This document shows positions 9,218 through 17,013 of a stretch of 64,000 nucleotides of DNA, one piece after another; position 1 is the first letter of the stretch; each line of letters begins with the position of its first letter. Source of the DNA: Vibrio jasicida CAIM 1864 = LMG 25398. Its GTDB lineage: Bacteria > Pseudomonadota > Gammaproteobacteria > Enterobacterales > Vibrionaceae. The DNA is taken from positions 1 through 64,000 of the forward strand of contig NZ_BAOG01000026.1 of the NCBI RefSeq assembly GCF_000400365.1, read 5' to 3'. The position numbers were made by a program, and so were the translations under genes. Under the pieces are notes generated by a model. That model had not been told where the DNA came from, did not search any database, and was given only the letters and a program-made list of their open reading frames with translations.

Positions 9218-9553
9218 ATGCGTAAAATAACACTGCCTCTAATGATGATTTTCAGCGCTTGTGCTTCAGCAAGCAGTTTTGCTGCAACAAAGGCTGATGC
9301 AACACCAGAGCGAGTTGAATCTTTTGAGTGCGCCGGTTTAGTAAACAGCTATAACGCAGACTCCCGAACGTTTGTTCTTGCTTGCCAAAACGAGCATGGG
9401 CCTGAATTTCAAACCAAAACCGTCGTGATTGATAGCAATACTCAACTCGAAGGAGTACAGGAAGCCAACCTAGATGGTGCAACGATTGAGGTTGATGGTG
9501 TGGTTGTAGGTGATCAAAATATCGCAAGAGAAATTGAGCTCGCGAACGACTAA
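9218..9553 (+). CDS. Exported single-domain DUF5666-type protein
   Basis: A 111-residue protein with a signal peptide (cleavage near SFA) and one domain. It aligns with the last repeat of the preceding lipoprotein. Shared features include FEC-G-V, two Cys about 20 residues apart, TVVID, T-x-(F/L)-EG and an ending of the type QN(V/I)A-RE-(V/I)-E. It therefore looks like a duplicated, free-standing copy of that domain. A GAGGG site lies 8 bp before the ATG. It has its own terminator. Function unknown; a soluble periplasmic partner or competitor of the lipoprotein is one possibility. Confidence 0.78.
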   Translation: MRKITLPLMMIFSACASASSFAATKADATPERVESFECAGLVNSYNADSRTFVLACQNEHGPEFQTKTVVIDSNTQLEGVQEANLDGATIEVDGVVVGDQNIAREIELAND

Positions 9554-9580
9554 ACTTCCGAAATTACAACAGAAACCCAC

Positions 9581-9608
9581 AAGTGTCGCTTTGGCGGCAC
9601 TTTTCTTT
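9581..9608 (+). terminator. Rho-independent terminator
   Basis: A 9-bp stem (9581-9589 with 9594-9602, one G-T pair), core AAGTGTCGC, a 4-base loop, then TTTTCTTTT. Confidence 0.85.
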
Positions 9609-9670
9609 TCCTGCAAATCAGAATCCCTCAGTTACACTTAATGCATGTTTACATAAATACGGTAACTGGA

Positions 9671-9967
9671 ATGAAAATACGTAATCTGGCCCTCCTTCTT
9701 TTCTTGTTTGTTTCTACAGCCAGCTATGCAGGCGTAATGGACCCCGACTGTGATGCTGAAAAAGCCGCGAAAGCAACGGCAACCAAAGCGGTTGTTGGTG
9801 TTGGTGGTCGTTGTACCCCAAAAGAAGCGTTGAAAGATACCACCGTAGAAGCGGGCAAAGACGCTCTGCCAGATGAGGGGATTGCAGGTAAAGCAGTTGA
9901 TGCTGCAATGCCAGAAAAAGAAAAGAAACCTCTTAAGAACACAACCAAGAAAATCATCACGGATTAA
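9671..9967 (+). CDS. Small exported protein, Ala/Lys-rich
   Basis: A 98-residue protein when started at MKIRNLALL (9671). An upstream in-frame ATG at 9641 would put ten non-hydrophobic residues before the signal peptide. Cleavage is expected after SYA. The mature 80 residues are rich in Ala, Lys, Asp and Thr, with two Cys (PDCD, GRCT) and no recognised domain. Highly charged exported proteins of this type are common in Vibrio. The ribosome binding site is poor. It ends at a terminator shared with the convergent gene. Confidence 0.7.
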   Translation: MKIRNLALLLFLFVSTASYAGVMDPDCDAEKAAKATATKAVVGVGGRCTPKEALKDTTVEAGKDALPDEGIAGKAVDAAMPEKEKKPLKNTTKKIITD

Positions 9968-9985
9968 TGCTGTGTTTCCGCGTAC

Positions 9986-10020
9986 AAAAAGAGCGCCCAG
10001 ATGGACGCTCTTTTGTTTTT
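9986..10020. terminator. Bidirectional terminator
   Basis: A stem with AAAAGAGCG (9987-9995) against CGCTCTTTT (10006-10014), extended by CC/GG, with T runs on both strands. It sits between two convergent genes and can serve both. Confidence 0.85.
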
Positions 10021-10032
10021 CGCTCGAAATGC

Positions 10033-11073
10033 TTAAGCCGCTTCAGCTTGACCAATCCAATGGTAATGGTGATTCGCTTTCTTACCGACTAAACCAAGCT
10101 CAGCCAATTCTTCAAATACTTTATCAACTTCTTCTGCTGAAAGTCGGAACTGCTTCGCGACGGCTTTCTTAGTACATGTCACTTGATGCCCTTTTAGCGC
10201 ATCACTCACTTGTTCTAATAACGTCTTTGGTTCTTCTGGCTCAATTGGCACAGACATTTCAGGTTGTTCTTCCTCTTTAATATGAGGTAAGTAACCCGCC
10301 GGTTCGAGTTCAATATCACGAACGTTCGCTAGCGTAATACCATCGTTTCTGCGGAAGTAATGACGGAAGCGGTTCTCTTCACCAATCAATCCAACGAAAA
10401 ACGCTGCGAAGAAGTCCAACAAGATTGATAAGAAGACCACCAAACTCAGCTGCGCTTGAGACGATGTAGTACCGAATGCTTTCGCCAAGCTGTCAATCAA
10501 GCCGATCACCGAACCTTGCGCTACTGGCGGTAAGCTGTCGCGTTCCGTCGCTAGGCGTTGCTGTTCTTCACGCAATTTCTTGTTTTGCTCTTGAATACGA
10601 GAGACACCTGTCGCGATACGCTCCATTTCGATGTACTTTTGCGCCGCCATGTTGTTCAGTTCAATCTGTTTATCGATTGATGCAATCTGACGGTTGTAGG
10701 CTTCAACTTTTGCCTGCTCTACCGAGATATGGCTTTGTGCACTGTTGGTCGCACTGTTGATACCACCAATACTGCCACCAATAGAAATGGCAGCGAGAAC
10801 CAAATAAAACACCAATGCCGTTAAGGCACCTGCGTAGTTGCGATGGGCACGACGCTCACCGTATTCATACCAAGCGTAAAATTTACCCGCTTCAAATATG
10901 ATGGCCAAACCGCCAAATAGCGCCTGCATCATTGGGTTTTCATCAATCGACAAAAACAGTAAAAGAGAGAAAATAGTCGATGCTAAAATCGCTGCACCAG
11001 TAAACGCATACACGCTCACCATCGCAAAGCGACCTTTAGGATATCGATATCCGATCTGTTGTTCGTATTTCAT
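10033..11073 (-). CDS. Membrane protein with coiled coil and C-terminal winged helix
   Basis: A 346-residue protein of unknown function. Three membrane segments lie at about 18-42, 48-70 and 84-106. A long coiled coil rich in Glu, Gln, Arg and Lys follows (about 115-185), then a fourth segment at about 207-231 and a charged linker. The end (about 285-335) reads like a winged-helix domain: KAVAKQFRLSAEEVDKVFEEL followed by GLVGKK. Starting inside, the coiled coil would lie in the periplasm and the winged helix in the cytoplasm. That is the layout of a membrane-bound regulator or scaffold. Flanking genes give no clue and it stands alone. Confidence 0.75.
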   Translation of the reverse strand: MKYEQQIGYRYPKGRFAMVSVYAFTGAAILASTIFSLLLFLSIDENPMMQALFGGLAIIFEAGKFYAWYEYGERRAHRNYAGALTALVFYLVLAAISIGGSIGGINSATNSAQSHISVEQAKVEAYNRQIASIDKQIELNNMAAQKYIEMERIATGVSRIQEQNKKLREEQQRLATERDSLPPVAQGSVIGLIDSLAKAFGTTSSQAQLSLVVFLSILLDFFAAFFVGLIGEENRFRHYFRRNDGITLANVRDIELEPAGYLPHIKEEEQPEMSVPIEPEEPKTLLEQVSDALKGHQVTCTKKAVAKQFRLSAEEVDKVFEELAELGLVGKKANHHYHWIGQAEAA

Positions 11074-11448
11074 TGGAGAAATTTCTTAAGATTCCGCAAC
11101 CCTTATATGACGGGCGCTTCAGGCAACTACAAAGGTGCGGAGAATACCGTATCCTTTATTAAATTACTGTCATAATTCCGTTAATGGAAAACAAGTGAAG
11201 AATAGATAGTCACTTTGAATCGAATAAGCGCGATTTTAGCACGTAAAATCACCAATCAAATCCGCACCATTCAGCAAGCCAACAGGTTAAGCTGTGCTGT
11301 GAGCAACGCAATTTTAGATATTTATCTTTAGAACAATAATCCACAAAACAAATAAAACACACTCACATCACCTTTTTATAAACTACCAGTTACAATTTAA
11401 CGCTCATTTGTTAGTATCCCGCGCCGAAACAATGAAGTATCGCGTCGT
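11074..11448. other. Intergenic region with short inverted repeats
   Basis: No gene is seen in these 375 bp between two divergently transcribed genes. There is a perfect 7-bp inverted repeat with a 5-base centre at 11232-11250 (GATTTTA/TAAAATC). GGTGCGGA at 11134-11141 is mirrored by TCCGCACC at 11261-11268. Either could be an operator or chance. Confidence 0.4.
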
Positions 11449-11910
11449 ATGGAAACAGTCAAAATACAATCAGGAAAACCAACTGTAAGCGCAGTAGCGA
11501 TAATCATCGCAGTGCTGTTTCAGTTGTACCTGACATCCACCGTCGCGCTCAACCCTACGCAAATTCACGGTGAAAACTGGCTCAACCAAGTACAAGATGA
11601 GAAGGTGCTACTGTGTACTGCAGATGGCTTTAAATGGGTCGATGTTAACGAGTTAATTCAAGCGAATGCACTTCCCAACTCAGACTTCATTCAAGATCTC
11701 AATCTGCACGACAGCATCCAATTTAAATGTCCGTTATTGCAAGCCGCTCAATTCTTTATCTCCGTTGCGTTAGGGCTCTTTCTTGCCACCATCTTTTGGC
11801 TGCGACGCCGCAAGCACACATTAATATCCTACGACTTCGCCCTATGTGGTCGACAAGTGTATAAACACGTCGCACCAAAACAATCACCACCTCGTGCTTT
11901 CCTTGCCTAA
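11449..11910 (+). CDS. Membrane-anchored protein, DUF2607/DUF2946-like
   Basis: A 153-residue protein with membrane segments at about 14-34 and 101-119 enclosing a periplasmic loop of about 65 residues. The loop carries the pattern CTADGFKWV near its start and KCPLL near its end. A Cys/Cys layout of this kind is known to me from DUF2946/DUF2607 proteins that neighbour copper genes. The next gene, 85 bp on, is a PCuAC copper chaperone, which supports a copper-related role. The two Cys could bind Cu(I). The family assignment is from memory of the motif, and the metal role is inferred. Confidence 0.6.
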   Translation: METVKIQSGKPTVSAVAIIIAVLFQLYLTSTVALNPTQIHGENWLNQVQDEKVLLCTADGFKWVDVNELIQANALPNSDFIQDLNLHDSIQFKCPLLQAAQFFISVALGLFLATIFWLRRRKHTLISYDFALCGRQVYKHVAPKQSPPRAFLA

Positions 11911-11995
11911 TGCTCTGCATGTGGCGCACAACAATAACAATTAATCCGATCGAACAAACGATTCGGAGAAGCAAAATTTCAAAAGGAAAACACTA

Positions 11996-12472
11996 ATGCT
12001 TAAAACAATGAAAACCACAGCCTTCGCTCTTATTGCTCTATTAGCGAGCCCACTGAGTCTCGCTCACGAATACGAAGCAGGCAAGATTCACATCGATCAT
12101 CCTTGGAGTCGTGAAGCACCACCAAATGCGCCAGTAATTGGCGGTTTCTTCCAGCTAAGTAACCTAGATGATGCTGATGACGCGCTGATTGCAGCTTCAA
12201 CACCGATTGCTGACCGTGTAGAGATTCATACTCACACCAAAGAAGACGGCATGATGAAGATGATTAAGATTGATGAAGTCGTGGTAGAGCCTCAGCAGAA
12301 AGTGGAATTCAAGCCAGGCAGCTTCCATCTCATGATCTTCAACCCAACCCAAACGCTAAAAGAAGGCGACCGTTTCCCTGTGACTTTGACGTTCAAAAAA
12401 GCAGGTAAAGTGGAAGTAGAAATGGCGGTTGAGAAAAAAGACCACATGGAAAAGCACACGCACCACCATTAA
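11996..12472 (+). CDS. Periplasmic copper chaperone PCu(A)C
   Basis: A 158-residue exported protein that binds Cu(I) and is thought to deliver it to cytochrome c oxidase or to buffer periplasmic copper. The signal peptide ends near SLA. The DUF461 fold is recognisable from HPWSREAPP, GGFFQL and the His/Met ligands EIHTHT, MMKM and FHLMIF. The C-terminus adds a short His-rich tail (HTHHH), which could bind extra metal. AAGGA lies before the ATG. It follows the DUF2607-like gene in the same direction and ends in a strong terminator. Confidence 0.9.
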   Translation: MLKTMKTTAFALIALLASPLSLAHEYEAGKIHIDHPWSREAPPNAPVIGGFFQLSNLDDADDALIAASTPIADRVEIHTHTKEDGMMKMIKIDEVVVEPQQKVEFKPGSFHLMIFNPTQTLKEGDRFPVTLTFKKAGKVEVEMAVEKKDHMEKHTHHH

Positions 12473-12483
12473 TCGCTTAAACG

Positions 12484-12516
12484 AAAAGAGCCCGCGACTT
12501 CAGCGGGCTCTTTTGC
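12484..12516 (+). terminator. Rho-independent terminator
   Basis: A perfect 12-bp stem (12484-12495 with 12503-12514), core GAGCCCGC, a 7-base loop and a T run, 11 bp after the PCuAC stop. Confidence 0.92.
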
Positions 12517-12550
12517 TTTTGGTACTTAAGACTTTAATTATGTGTACTTG

Positions 12551-12682
12551 AGAGATTCCCTACTCGCTCGTGCCCCGCTCTAGGGAGTGACCCCATTTAG
12601 TCTTCTATCAAAGTTTGAGTGGCTTAGTGCTCAACACATCACCCTTCGTCACTGCGACGAGCCTAGGCGAGATCAGGAATCT
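12551..12682. repeat. Vibrio-type intergenic hairpin repeat (solo, diverged)
   Basis: Two imperfect hairpins: GATTCCCTACTC facing CTCTAGGGAGTGAC (about 12553-12592), and GTCACTGCGACGAGCCTAGG to AGGAATCT (about 12648-12682). Both match hairpins 1 and 2 of the large array at 19198-19768 but lack hairpin 3. It fills the space between two convergent genes. Confidence 0.7.
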
Positions 12683-12701
12683 ATTAACAGCTAACTCAGT
12701 C

Positions 12702-14054
12702 TTACTTAAAGCAAACCTCTGCCCAGCGCGCTAGACCTGCGGTTACCGAACCAAAGTAGTTACCACTCACCACCGGAATATTTGGCAATACTGTCTGCAC
12801 TGCATCACGCAAAATAGGTGAACGTGCCGAGCCGCCGGTCATAAAGATTGCATCCGGTTTTACGCCCGCTTGCTCTACCGCTTCTGTTACTAACGCTGTC
12901 ATCTTATTCTTCGGTGATTCAATCGCTTCAATCATCTCATCACGTTGAACATCGACTTCAATCAACTCAGACAACAAGTTAATGCCCGCATGGTAAGACG
13001 CTTGTTCAGAAAGCGCGACTTTCGCCTCTTCCGCACGACGGACAATGTTATAACCCAGAGACTCATGGTAAACCTCTAACAAGCGAGCAAGCTTTTGTGG
13101 CTCTTGCGCTTGCTTGTGCAGAAGTTTCAACGCCGAAAGGTTCTCACGAGAATAAAAGTCACTCTGCGCTTCTACGTTGTTGATCGCAATTGGGTTCCAG
13201 AACTGTGTGGTTGGCATAACGATGCCCGACTCCATCTTGCTCTCCATACCAAATGGGAACATCAGTTGTTTGAACGCCAATGCAATATCCAAATCGTTAC
13301 CACCGACACGCTGGCCACTGTGCGCCAACAGACTTGCTGTGCGATCCGCTTTACCACGCCAAGATGGTCCCATTTGAATCAAAGAACAGTCTGTCGTACC
13401 ACCGCCAATATCGACCACCAGAATGGTTTTATCTTCCGTTAGCGTCGCTTCATATTCCAGACCCGCGGCAACAGGCTCAAATTGAAACTCAACATTTTGG
13501 AAGCCAGCACGTTTTGCTGCTCTTAAGAGAATACCTTCTGCTTGGATGTTCGCCGTTTCTCCTCCACGTCCGTGGAAATTGATAGGACGACCAATCACCG
13601 CATCAGTAATGATTTGCTGCGCATCGCTCTCAGCTTGCGACTTGATGTTGTCCATCATGGCGCACACTAGATCTTCAAAGAAACTTAACTGAACGTCACG
13701 CAGGCCAGATGCACCTAAGAAAGACTTCGGTGACTTCACATAGTAAATATCGCGAGGATCTTCTAAGTAACGATTCAGCGCTGCTTGTCCAAACGCCATA
13801 TCTTCAGGCTCAAGTTCAATGCTCTCTTCGCGGTTGAAGTTTATAGCGCGACGCAGAACTTGCTCACCCACTTTATCAAAAGGCTTGATATTACGATGAC
13901 GAAATAGGTGTTCAGACACCGATTCACGCGTTGGTGACGCAAGGGTGGAAGGAATGTAAGGGCTACTCCCCTCAAGATTAAGCAACTGAGGCTCACCTTG
14001 TTCCATTTTCGCCACCGAACAGTTTGCGGTGCCATAGTCAAAACCGATGTACAT
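12702..14054 (-). CDS. yegD: Hsp70-family protein YegD
   Basis: A 450-residue actin/Hsp70-fold ATPase resembling E. coli YegD, lacking the substrate-binding domain of DnaK. The phosphate loop FDYGTANCS opens the protein, VDIGGGTTDCS forms the second, and TGGSARSP the adenosine motif. The start is the ATG at 14052-14054, with GGGAGGA placed well before it; a TTG six codons upstream is less likely. The cell role of YegD is poorly known; it is described only as a chaperone-like protein. The gene is followed on the same strand only by the hairpin repeat, and the membrane-protein gene upstream may share its transcript (86 bp gap). Confidence 0.92.
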   Translation of the reverse strand: MYIGFDYGTANCSVAKMEQGEPQLLNLEGSSPYIPSTLASPTRESVSEHLFRHRNIKPFDKVGEQVLRRAINFNREESIELEPEDMAFGQAALNRYLEDPRDIYYVKSPKSFLGASGLRDVQLSFFEDLVCAMMDNIKSQAESDAQQIITDAVIGRPINFHGRGGETANIQAEGILLRAAKRAGFQNVEFQFEPVAAGLEYEATLTEDKTILVVDIGGGTTDCSLIQMGPSWRGKADRTASLLAHSGQRVGGNDLDIALAFKQLMFPFGMESKMESGIVMPTTQFWNPIAINNVEAQSDFYSRENLSALKLLHKQAQEPQKLARLLEVYHESLGYNIVRRAEEAKVALSEQASYHAGINLLSELIEVDVQRDEMIEAIESPKNKMTALVTEAVEQAGVKPDAIFMTGGSARSPILRDAVQTVLPNIPVVSGNYFGSVTAGLARWAEVCFK

Positions 14055-14140
14055 AAGTCCTCCCACTGACAAAAAAGGTCGGCAATCCTACCTCAACAGT
14101 CGTGGAAATTCTAGCGCAACAACTTGAATTGAATCTTGCT

Positions 14141-14767
14141 TTAGTCTTTCTCTACAGGCTCTTTTTTCATTGATGGCAGTACAAACGCAAGAAGCAACGC
14201 CAAAAGCAGAAATACCGGAGTGAGCGTAAGCCCATGCCAAATCGAGTATCCATCGTGGAAGAGCCAAAAAATGCCTACTGTAAGTAAGTATGCAAAATAG
14301 CTACAAAACACTAAGCTAATCGCTACGAAACGAGTGCGGTTAATGATGAGTATGCGCACCAAATATTGGCTCATGATTCCTGCGCAATGGACAGCAAGTT
14401 GCCAATTTATAATAAAGCACGCCAACGCGACAAACCCTGAAACCAACAGCGCATCATGCGTATTAACGATGAAATAGCTACCAAAACGACTCATGATGAT
14501 GGGATAGTCACCTTCATAAATGATCGACCACGAAATCGCATTCGCAGCCGCAACGAAGTTAGCAAAATAGGCGATGGCATAAAAGGTAGTTTGAGAACTG
14601 AATGGTTGAAAGACTTCTGAACAATAGCCTTGCCACTCTTCTTGGTTAGCGGTTGGTCCGACCCAATTGCGTTTTTTACTTGGCACACGCTCGGCAAATG
14701 CAGGGCCATTACGAAACAACAGCCAAAAGATATACAGCGCTAGTGCCACCAAGAGTATTGTTAGCAT
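14141..14767 (-). CDS. Integral membrane protein of unknown function
   Basis: A 208-residue protein with about five membrane segments: one at 1-17, then four between residues 60 and 200. A soluble stretch of about 40 residues (20-60) follows the first segment. I recognise no family motif. The strong ribosome binding site (GGGGAAAGGGG) and sensible hydrophobic layout support it as a real gene. It lies just upstream of yegD in the same direction, possibly in one operon, but nothing ties the functions together. Confidence 0.72.
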   Translation of the reverse strand: MLTILLVALALYIFWLLFRNGPAFAERVPSKKRNWVGPTANQEEWQGYCSEVFQPFSSQTTFYAIAYFANFVAAANAISWSIIYEGDYPIIMSRFGSYFIVNTHDALLVSGFVALACFIINWQLAVHCAGIMSQYLVRILIINRTRFVAISLVFCSYFAYLLTVGIFWLFHDGYSIWHGLTLTPVFLLLALLLAFVLPSMKKEPVEKD

Positions 14768-15002
14768 CCCCTTTCCCCTCTAGAAATGTCCTTTCCACTG
14801 CCAATGGCGTTGGGGTCGTATACTGCACTTCCCTGATTTATATGCTAAATCTTGTTTTAATGCGTTGCTAAACATCAAATATAAGAACATACGATGATGA
14901 CTCTTTTATCACTATCGTTATTTAGGTTTAGCACACGATGGACGGAATTGCTGAATCTGGGTAGGACGAACAAGGAGGGGAAACGTCGCCTACCCCGACG
15001 AT

Positions 15003-15323
15003 TTACGCTTCGAGCTTTTCCTCAAATACTCCGAGTTCGCGCCCGAGCCAAATCGCATGTTCTGTGTGATCACGTAATTCGTTATCGCTGACTGGATGGA
15101 TTAAGACAGAGAAGCCACCTCGAATGGTATCTAACCAAGCGATAAATTCCTCGCTCACGGATTCAACGTGCAGTTCAAACATTGGCATCTTATGGGGCCC
15201 AACCAATTTACACACTAACGGAAAAACGCGCAGCACGTCTTGGCGTTCTTGACGAATAATTTCATTCAAGGCTTGAGCTTTTTCCTGCTGCTGAAGCGGA
15301 AAATAAACATGAATGTGGTACAT
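15003..15323 (-). CDS. DOPA 4,5-dioxygenase family protein
   Basis: A 106-residue cytoplasmic protein matching the small DOPA 4,5-dioxygenase-like family (fungal and bacterial extradiol enzymes that open catechol rings). Family hallmarks are the opening YHIHVYF, VGPHKMPMFELH, RGGFSVLIHP and DHTEHAIWLG, which supply the His residues for the metal site. GGAG sits before the ATG. Bacterial members are mostly uncharacterised, so the substrate is not known; a catechol is expected. It is monocistronic. Confidence 0.85.
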   Translation of the reverse strand: MYHIHVYFPLQQQEKAQALNEIIRQERQDVLRVFPLVCKLVGPHKMPMFELHVESVSEEFIAWLDTIRGGFSVLIHPVSDNELRDHTEHAIWLGRELGVFEEKLEA

Positions 15324-15918
15324 AACTTCTCCATGAGTATCACAGACTTTAATTATGGGTCACACTACATGCATTCCCCAACCTTGGGAAGTGACAAGTG
15401 ACTCTATCTAGTCAAAGCGTGACGACGAGAATAACGTGTTACTGAATTATCACCTCAAAGTGCTTAAAAACCATTCAAGTTGTAAAATTTCACAGCGTAA
15501 TTTTGTCGCAAATTTCTGGTCAAAGTCAGTGATTCCATTCAATTCTGAAAACGTACAATTCTTAAAACCAGTGTTTTATCCTATAAAAATACACTGTAAG
15601 CGAAATTTTACTGTGGATCATTGCGTAAATCAAAGCATAATTTAACATTTTGTTTACACTTACAGTATCTGGTTATATCAAGATTCATCACTGGATTAGG
15701 CGGTGTAAACAGCAGTATCAAGCGACGCCTTGTATTTTTCCAGAACACAGTTTTGTTAGAGAGACGAACGACAGATGCGTCAATAACTATCAAAAACAAC
15801 TGCAATCCTAGGTATGACCTTTTGCGCTGATATCAAAGCCTGAGTACCCATACAGGCTGAGATCGAAATAATGAGCAGCTGCAGTCCAAAAGACCCGCAG
15901 CGTCAAAAGGAGCTTGAG
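15324..15918. other. Long AT-rich upstream region of the 2-oxoacid dehydrogenase operon
   Basis: No convincing gene in this stretch of nearly 600 bp. It holds a small hairpin at about 15371-15395 that resembles a decayed first arm of the hairpin repeats, and a 9-bp inverted repeat TGTTTACAC (15651-15659) / GTGTAAACA (15703-15711). It must contain the operon promoter and perhaps its regulatory sites. Confidence 0.4.
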
Positions 15919-17013
15919 ATGAACGTTCAGGCATTACCCATGCATCGGTTTATCGACCATGATGGGAACCTCGTCAGCCAACTACCCAACTGGGCTGATC
16001 TTGAAACTTTGGTCGGATTTTACCAAGACATGGTATTAACCCGGACCTACGATAACAAAGCCGTTGCCCTGCAACGCACTGGGAAATTGGGCACCTACCC
16101 ATCACACCTTGGCTCGGAAGCTGTTGGTATTGCTGTGGGCAGAGCGCTTAACACCACCGATGTTTTCGTGCCTTATTATCGTGATATGCCCGCCATGTGG
16201 TGCCGTGGCATAGGAATGGAAAAGAACCTGCAATATTGGGGAGGCGATGAACGCGGCAGCGACTTCGCGCCTGAAGGCAGTCCTTTTCCTAGTAAAGATC
16301 TCCCCTTCTGTGTCCCAATCGCAACTCAGTGTACCCATGCCGTTGGTGTTGCGGCGGCACTGAAAATCCAAGGCAATCACGATGCCGCTTTGGTGATGTG
16401 CGGCGATGGCGGCACTTCCAAAGGCGATTTCCTTGAATCCATTAATTGTGCAGGCGCTTGGAACATCCCATTAGTCTTTGTGGTGAACAATAACCAATGG
16501 GCGATCTCCGTACCACGCAGTTTGCAATGTGCCGCGGAATTTCTCTCAGAAAAAGCTAAAGGTGCTGGTATCCCCGGCATTACGGTGGATGGCAACGATG
16601 TCGTCGCGGTGTTTGATGCAACATTGAGCGCCCTTGAACGAGCGAGAAAAGGCAAAGGCGCAACGTTAATTGAAGCAGTAAGCTACCGTTTGAGCGACCA
16701 CACCACCGCCGACGACGCGACCCGCTATCGTAACGAGGACGAGGTTCAAACGGCTTGGCAATATGAGCCTGTTCGTCGACTTAAAGCCTTTCTCACCAAT
16801 CAAGGCGTTTGGAATAACGAGAAAGAGCAAGAGTGGCAAGCACATTGCAAAGAACAAGTTGAACTCGCCGTTGAGCGTTATCTCAACATGCCAAATCAAG
16901 CGCCTGAAACGGGCTTTGATTTCCTTTATGAATCCCTGCCCCAAGAGCTTCATGCGCAAAGGGATGAGCTAATCAATAAAGCAATGCGAATGCAGGGAGG
17001 GAAACATGACTGA
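15919..17013 (+). CDS. 2-oxoacid dehydrogenase E1 component, alpha subunit
   Basis: A thiamine-diphosphate-dependent subunit that decarboxylates a 2-oxo acid. The TPP motif runs from GDGGTSKGD to NNNQWAIS. PSHLGSEA and PYYRDM form part of the active site, and YRLSDHTTADD carries the loop that becomes ordered on binding. I start it at 15919 because AAGGAG lies 6 bp upstream, giving 364 residues; an upstream ATG at 15871 lacks a site. It is the first gene of a three-gene operon and overlaps the beta subunit by 8 bp. The substrate may be branched-chain 2-oxo acids or pyruvate; the ETF genes nearby favour amino-acid or acyl catabolism. No lipoamide dehydrogenase is present. Confidence 0.92.
   Translation: MNVQALPMHRFIDHDGNLVSQLPNWADLETLVGFYQDMVLTRTYDNKAVALQRTGKLGTYPSHLGSEAVGIAVGRALNTTDVFVPYYRDMPAMWCRGIGMEKNLQYWGGDERGSDFAPEGSPFPSKDLPFCVPIATQCTHAVGVAAALKIQGNHDAALVMCGDGGTSKGDFLESINCAGAWNIPLVFVVNNNQWAISVPRSLQCAAEFLSEKAKGAGIPGITVDGNDVVAVFDATLSALERARKGKGATLIEAVSYRLSDHTTADDATRYRNEDEVQTAWQYEPVRRLKAFLTNQGVWNNEKEQEWQAHCKEQVELAVERYLNMPNQAPETGFDFLYESLPQELHAQRDELINKAMRMQGGKHD

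Noticed and set aside
13095..13582. Several plus-strand frames inside yegD
   Set aside because: They are antisense to a strongly conserved Hsp70-family gene and encode no recognisable protein.
14894..15091. Short plus-strand frame overlapping the end of the DOPA-dioxygenase-like gene
   Set aside because: No ribosome binding site, composition typical of a shadow frame, and it overlaps a well-supported gene on the other strand.
15651..15711. 9-bp inverted repeat TGTTTACAC/GTGTAAACA upstream of the 2-oxoacid dehydrogenase operon
   Set aside because: In nearly 600 bp of AT-rich DNA one such match with a 43-bp separation is expected by chance, so I did not call it an operator.
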